In this document: piece by piece, positions 7,184 to 8,177 of the stretch
How positions within the stretch are numbered: the stretch's first letter is position 1
Layout: every line of letters begins with the position of its first letter
Source: Actinomycetospora sp.
GTDB taxonomy: Bacteria; Actinomycetota; Actinomycetes; Mycobacteriales; Pseudonocardiaceae
Assembly (NCBI GenBank): GCA_025925615.1
Contig: JAICLN010000192.1
Location: 1 to 8,177 of the forward strand
Reading direction: 5' to 3'
Length of the DNA: 8,177 nucleotides
Notes under the pieces: generated by a model
Databases searched by the model: none
Seen by the model: the letters and a program-made list of their open reading frames with translations, nothing else
Told to the model about the DNA's origin: nothing
Position numbers and translations under genes: made by a program

Positions 7184-7202
7184 CGGCCGGGGATCGTCAG
7201 GA
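7178..7202. terminator. Possible bidirectional terminator built from two stop codons
   Basis: CTGACG (7180-7185) and CGTCAG (7195-7200) form a 6-bp stem with a 9-base loop. The left arm contains the LLM stop TGA, and the right arm contains the reverse-strand stop of the nitroreductase remnant. The two genes converge with only 13 bases between their stops, so one hairpin may end both transcripts. It lacks a U-tract. Confidence 0.4.
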
Positions 7203-7509
7203 GTACGCCGGCTCGAGCACGACCACGGGGATGTCGCGCTCGGTGTAGGTCGCGTACGTCGCGTAGTCCGGGAAGAGCTCGACGAGCCGCGGCCACAGCT
7301 CGGCCTTCTCCTCCGGCCCCGCGACCCGGGGACGCACGACCCGTGTCTCACCGCCGGGGAGGTCGGCCGACGTCGTGGAGCACCAGCGTCGGCGCGCGGC
7401 TGATGAAGCTGCGACGGCCTCCCGTCGCGCGCAGGACGTAGGCGTCCAGCCGCGTCACGAACCGGAACACGCGCCAGAACGGGGACGTGGACGGTGGAGG
7501 TACCGGCAT
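7197..7509 (-). pseudogene. Deazaflavin-dependent nitroreductase-family gene, middle deleted
   Basis: The minus-strand ATG at 7509 starts PVPPPSTSPFWRVFRF, then TRLDAYVLRATGGRR and APTLVLHDVGR. This is the N-terminus of a Ddn/DUF385-like (F420H2-dependent nitroreductase family) protein. The frame stops at 7348-7350 after 53 residues. The C-terminus of the same family is present in another frame: GGETRVVRPRVAGPEEKAELW, then LFPDYATYATYTERDIPVVVLEPAYS, ending at stop 7197-7199. The family is usually about 140-150 residues; here only about 104 codons remain, and the span is not a multiple of three. About 45-50 residues (the RRSG...PRHPAWY...N core that binds F420) are missing at about 7355-7370, with a frameshift. 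The protein cannot be functional as read. This is a real deletion or an assembly collapse. Confidence 0.75.
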
Positions 7510-7628
7510 GCCCACAGCATGCCCTCGAGGCGGAGATGGACTCCCTCCGCGCGCGCATCCCCGGCATGTCCCTGGCCTGACCCGAGGGCCTCGCGGTGTG
7601 GCGCAGCACACGGCACGATCTGCAGACC
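7510..7628. other. Divergent gap before acetoacetyl-CoA synthetase, possible gene tail
   Basis: This gap separates the nitroreductase remnant (-) from the synthetase (+). On the plus strand, 7521-7580 reads ALEAEMDSLRARIPGMSLA and then stop. It has a protein-like heptad pattern and GC-rich third positions, but no start or upstream domain in the same frame. It could be the last codons of a lost gene or chance. No convincing promoter hexamers or strong Shine-Dalgarno are seen before 7629. Confidence 0.25.
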
Positions 7629-8050
7629 ATGAGCGCTGCCGAGGCACCGACGCTGCTGCGCCCACCGGGTCCGGTGGAGGGGACCGGGATGGGGGCCTAC
7701 CTCGCGTACCTGTCGTCGTCGCGCGGGCTGGTCTTCGACGACTACCGGGGCCTGTGGCGCTGGTCGGTGGCCGAGCCGGAGGCGTTCTGGGCGTCGATCT
7801 GGGACCACTTCGGTGTCTCGGGGACCTACGCGCGGGTGCTCGGGTCGGCGGAGATGCCGGGGGCGCAGTGGTTTCCCGGGGCCCGGCTGAACTACGCCGC
7901 GCACATGCTGGGCACCGAGGAGGACACCGACCGCACCGCGATCATCGCGCGGTCGCAGACCCGCGGGCCGCAGGAACTGACGTTCGGCGAGCTGCGCGAC
8001 CAGGTGGCGCGGGCCCGGGCCGGGCTGGTGCGCCTCGGCGTCGGGCACCG
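7629..8050 (+). pseudogene. aacS: Acetoacetyl-CoA synthetase, 5' part, broken by inversion
   Basis: The N-terminal ~140 residues of an acetoacetate-CoA ligase (ANL superfamily adenylating enzyme; acetoacetate + ATP + CoA to acetoacetyl-CoA + AMP + PPi). The frame from ATG 7629 carries LVFDDYRGLWRWSV, EAFWASIWDHFGV, then AEMPGAQWFPGARLNYAAHML and ELTFGELRDQVARARAGLVRLGVGH, all typical of the family N-terminus. After about 8050 the expected continuation (GDRV, then PN.PE) is absent. The downstream DNA is instead a later segment of the same gene on the opposite strand. The plus frame remains open to the window end but reads nonsense (HGRQPRTDRRQLV). Full-length enzymes are about 650 residues, so most of the gene lies outside or is rearranged. 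The Shine-Dalgarno is weak. Family call firm; whether the break is biological is not known. Confidence 0.85.
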
Positions 8051-8177
8051 GGTGCGGCCCGTAGTCCAGGCCGACGACGTGGCGCACGGTCGGCAGCCCC
8101 GCACGGATCGTCGCCAGCTCGTCGCGCTGGTCGATCTCCTTGTCGCCGTACCGGTACGAGGCGACGGCGAGCAGCAC
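8037..8177 (-). pseudogene. aacS: Inverted internal fragment of the same acetoacetyl-CoA synthetase
   Basis: Read on the minus strand from the window edge, this gives VLLAVASYRYGDKEIDQRDE, then LATIRAGLPTVRHVVGLDYG and PHPVPDA. In intact acetoacetyl-CoA synthetases this block follows the N-terminal part at 7629-8050 after roughly 50-55 residues (AAYLPN...SSCAPDFG...RF.QIEP). It points the wrong way, so an inversion breakpoint lies within about 8037-8052. The minus-strand frame continues past the junction to 7455, but there it is only the antisense of the 5' part. Confidence 0.8.

Noticed and set aside
7455..8177. 240-codon minus-strand frame at the window end taken as one gene
   Set aside because: Only its first ~47 codons are real (an acetoacetyl-CoA synthetase fragment). 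The rest is antisense of the same gene's 5' part, so the frame is a chimera across the inversion.
1..8177. CRISPR array, tRNA/rRNA, insertion sequence, phage attachment site
   Set aside because: No regularly spaced repeats, cloverleaf-like segments, transposase or integrase motifs, or terminal inverted repeats were seen.

Overview
The window is very GC-rich (G or C at most third codon positions). It carries an AfsR/SARP-type regulator, an F420-dependent luciferase-like oxidoreductase and the remains of an F420/nitroreductase-family gene. That mix points to an actinomycete, most likely the Pseudonocardiales or a close relative. The genus is inferred from gene style and was not checked by a search. 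No rRNA, tRNA, CRISPR array or transposase is visible.

Layout. 1-92: promoter region with a direct-repeat site. 93-791 (+): an unrecognised conserved-looking protein interrupted by an in-frame TGA. 834-3608 (+): a large regulator (OmpR-like DNA-binding domain, BTAD, NB-ARC-type ATPase, C-terminal helical repeats) whose expected start codon is missing or non-standard. 3609-3709: intergenic region with a second copy of the direct-repeat site. 3710-5275 (+): class A FAD aromatic hydroxylase with a thioredoxin-like tail. 5230-5907 (-): TetR repressor that overlaps the hydroxylase end antisense by 46 bases. 5908-6349: 442-base non-coding region. 6350-7183 (+): F420-dependent LLM oxidoreductase. 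7197-7509 (-): deazaflavin-dependent nitroreductase-family pseudogene with its middle deleted. 7629 to the end: acetoacetyl-CoA synthetase 5' part, which runs into an inverted piece of the same gene at about 8037-8052.

The most interesting signal is a 22-base site present exactly twice, upstream of the unknown gene/regulator pair (16-37) and upstream of the hydroxylase (3636-3657). It reads GTTGAAG-N4-GTTGCAGGCGG, and every mismatch between the copies falls in the 4-base spacer. Heptamers repeated every 11 bp are the classic layout of SARP binding sites, so the regulator at 834-3608 probably activates both its own operon and the hydroxylase. That would make a compact self-activating unit: unknown protein, regulator and flavin hydroxylase. 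The TetR/LLM pair beyond it looks like a separate control unit.

Four lesions occur in 8 kb: an in-frame stop, a missing start, an internal deletion and an intragenic inversion. They may be real decay, but the inversion at the window edge also fits a chimeric or amplified-DNA assembly, so the last kilobase should be treated with caution.
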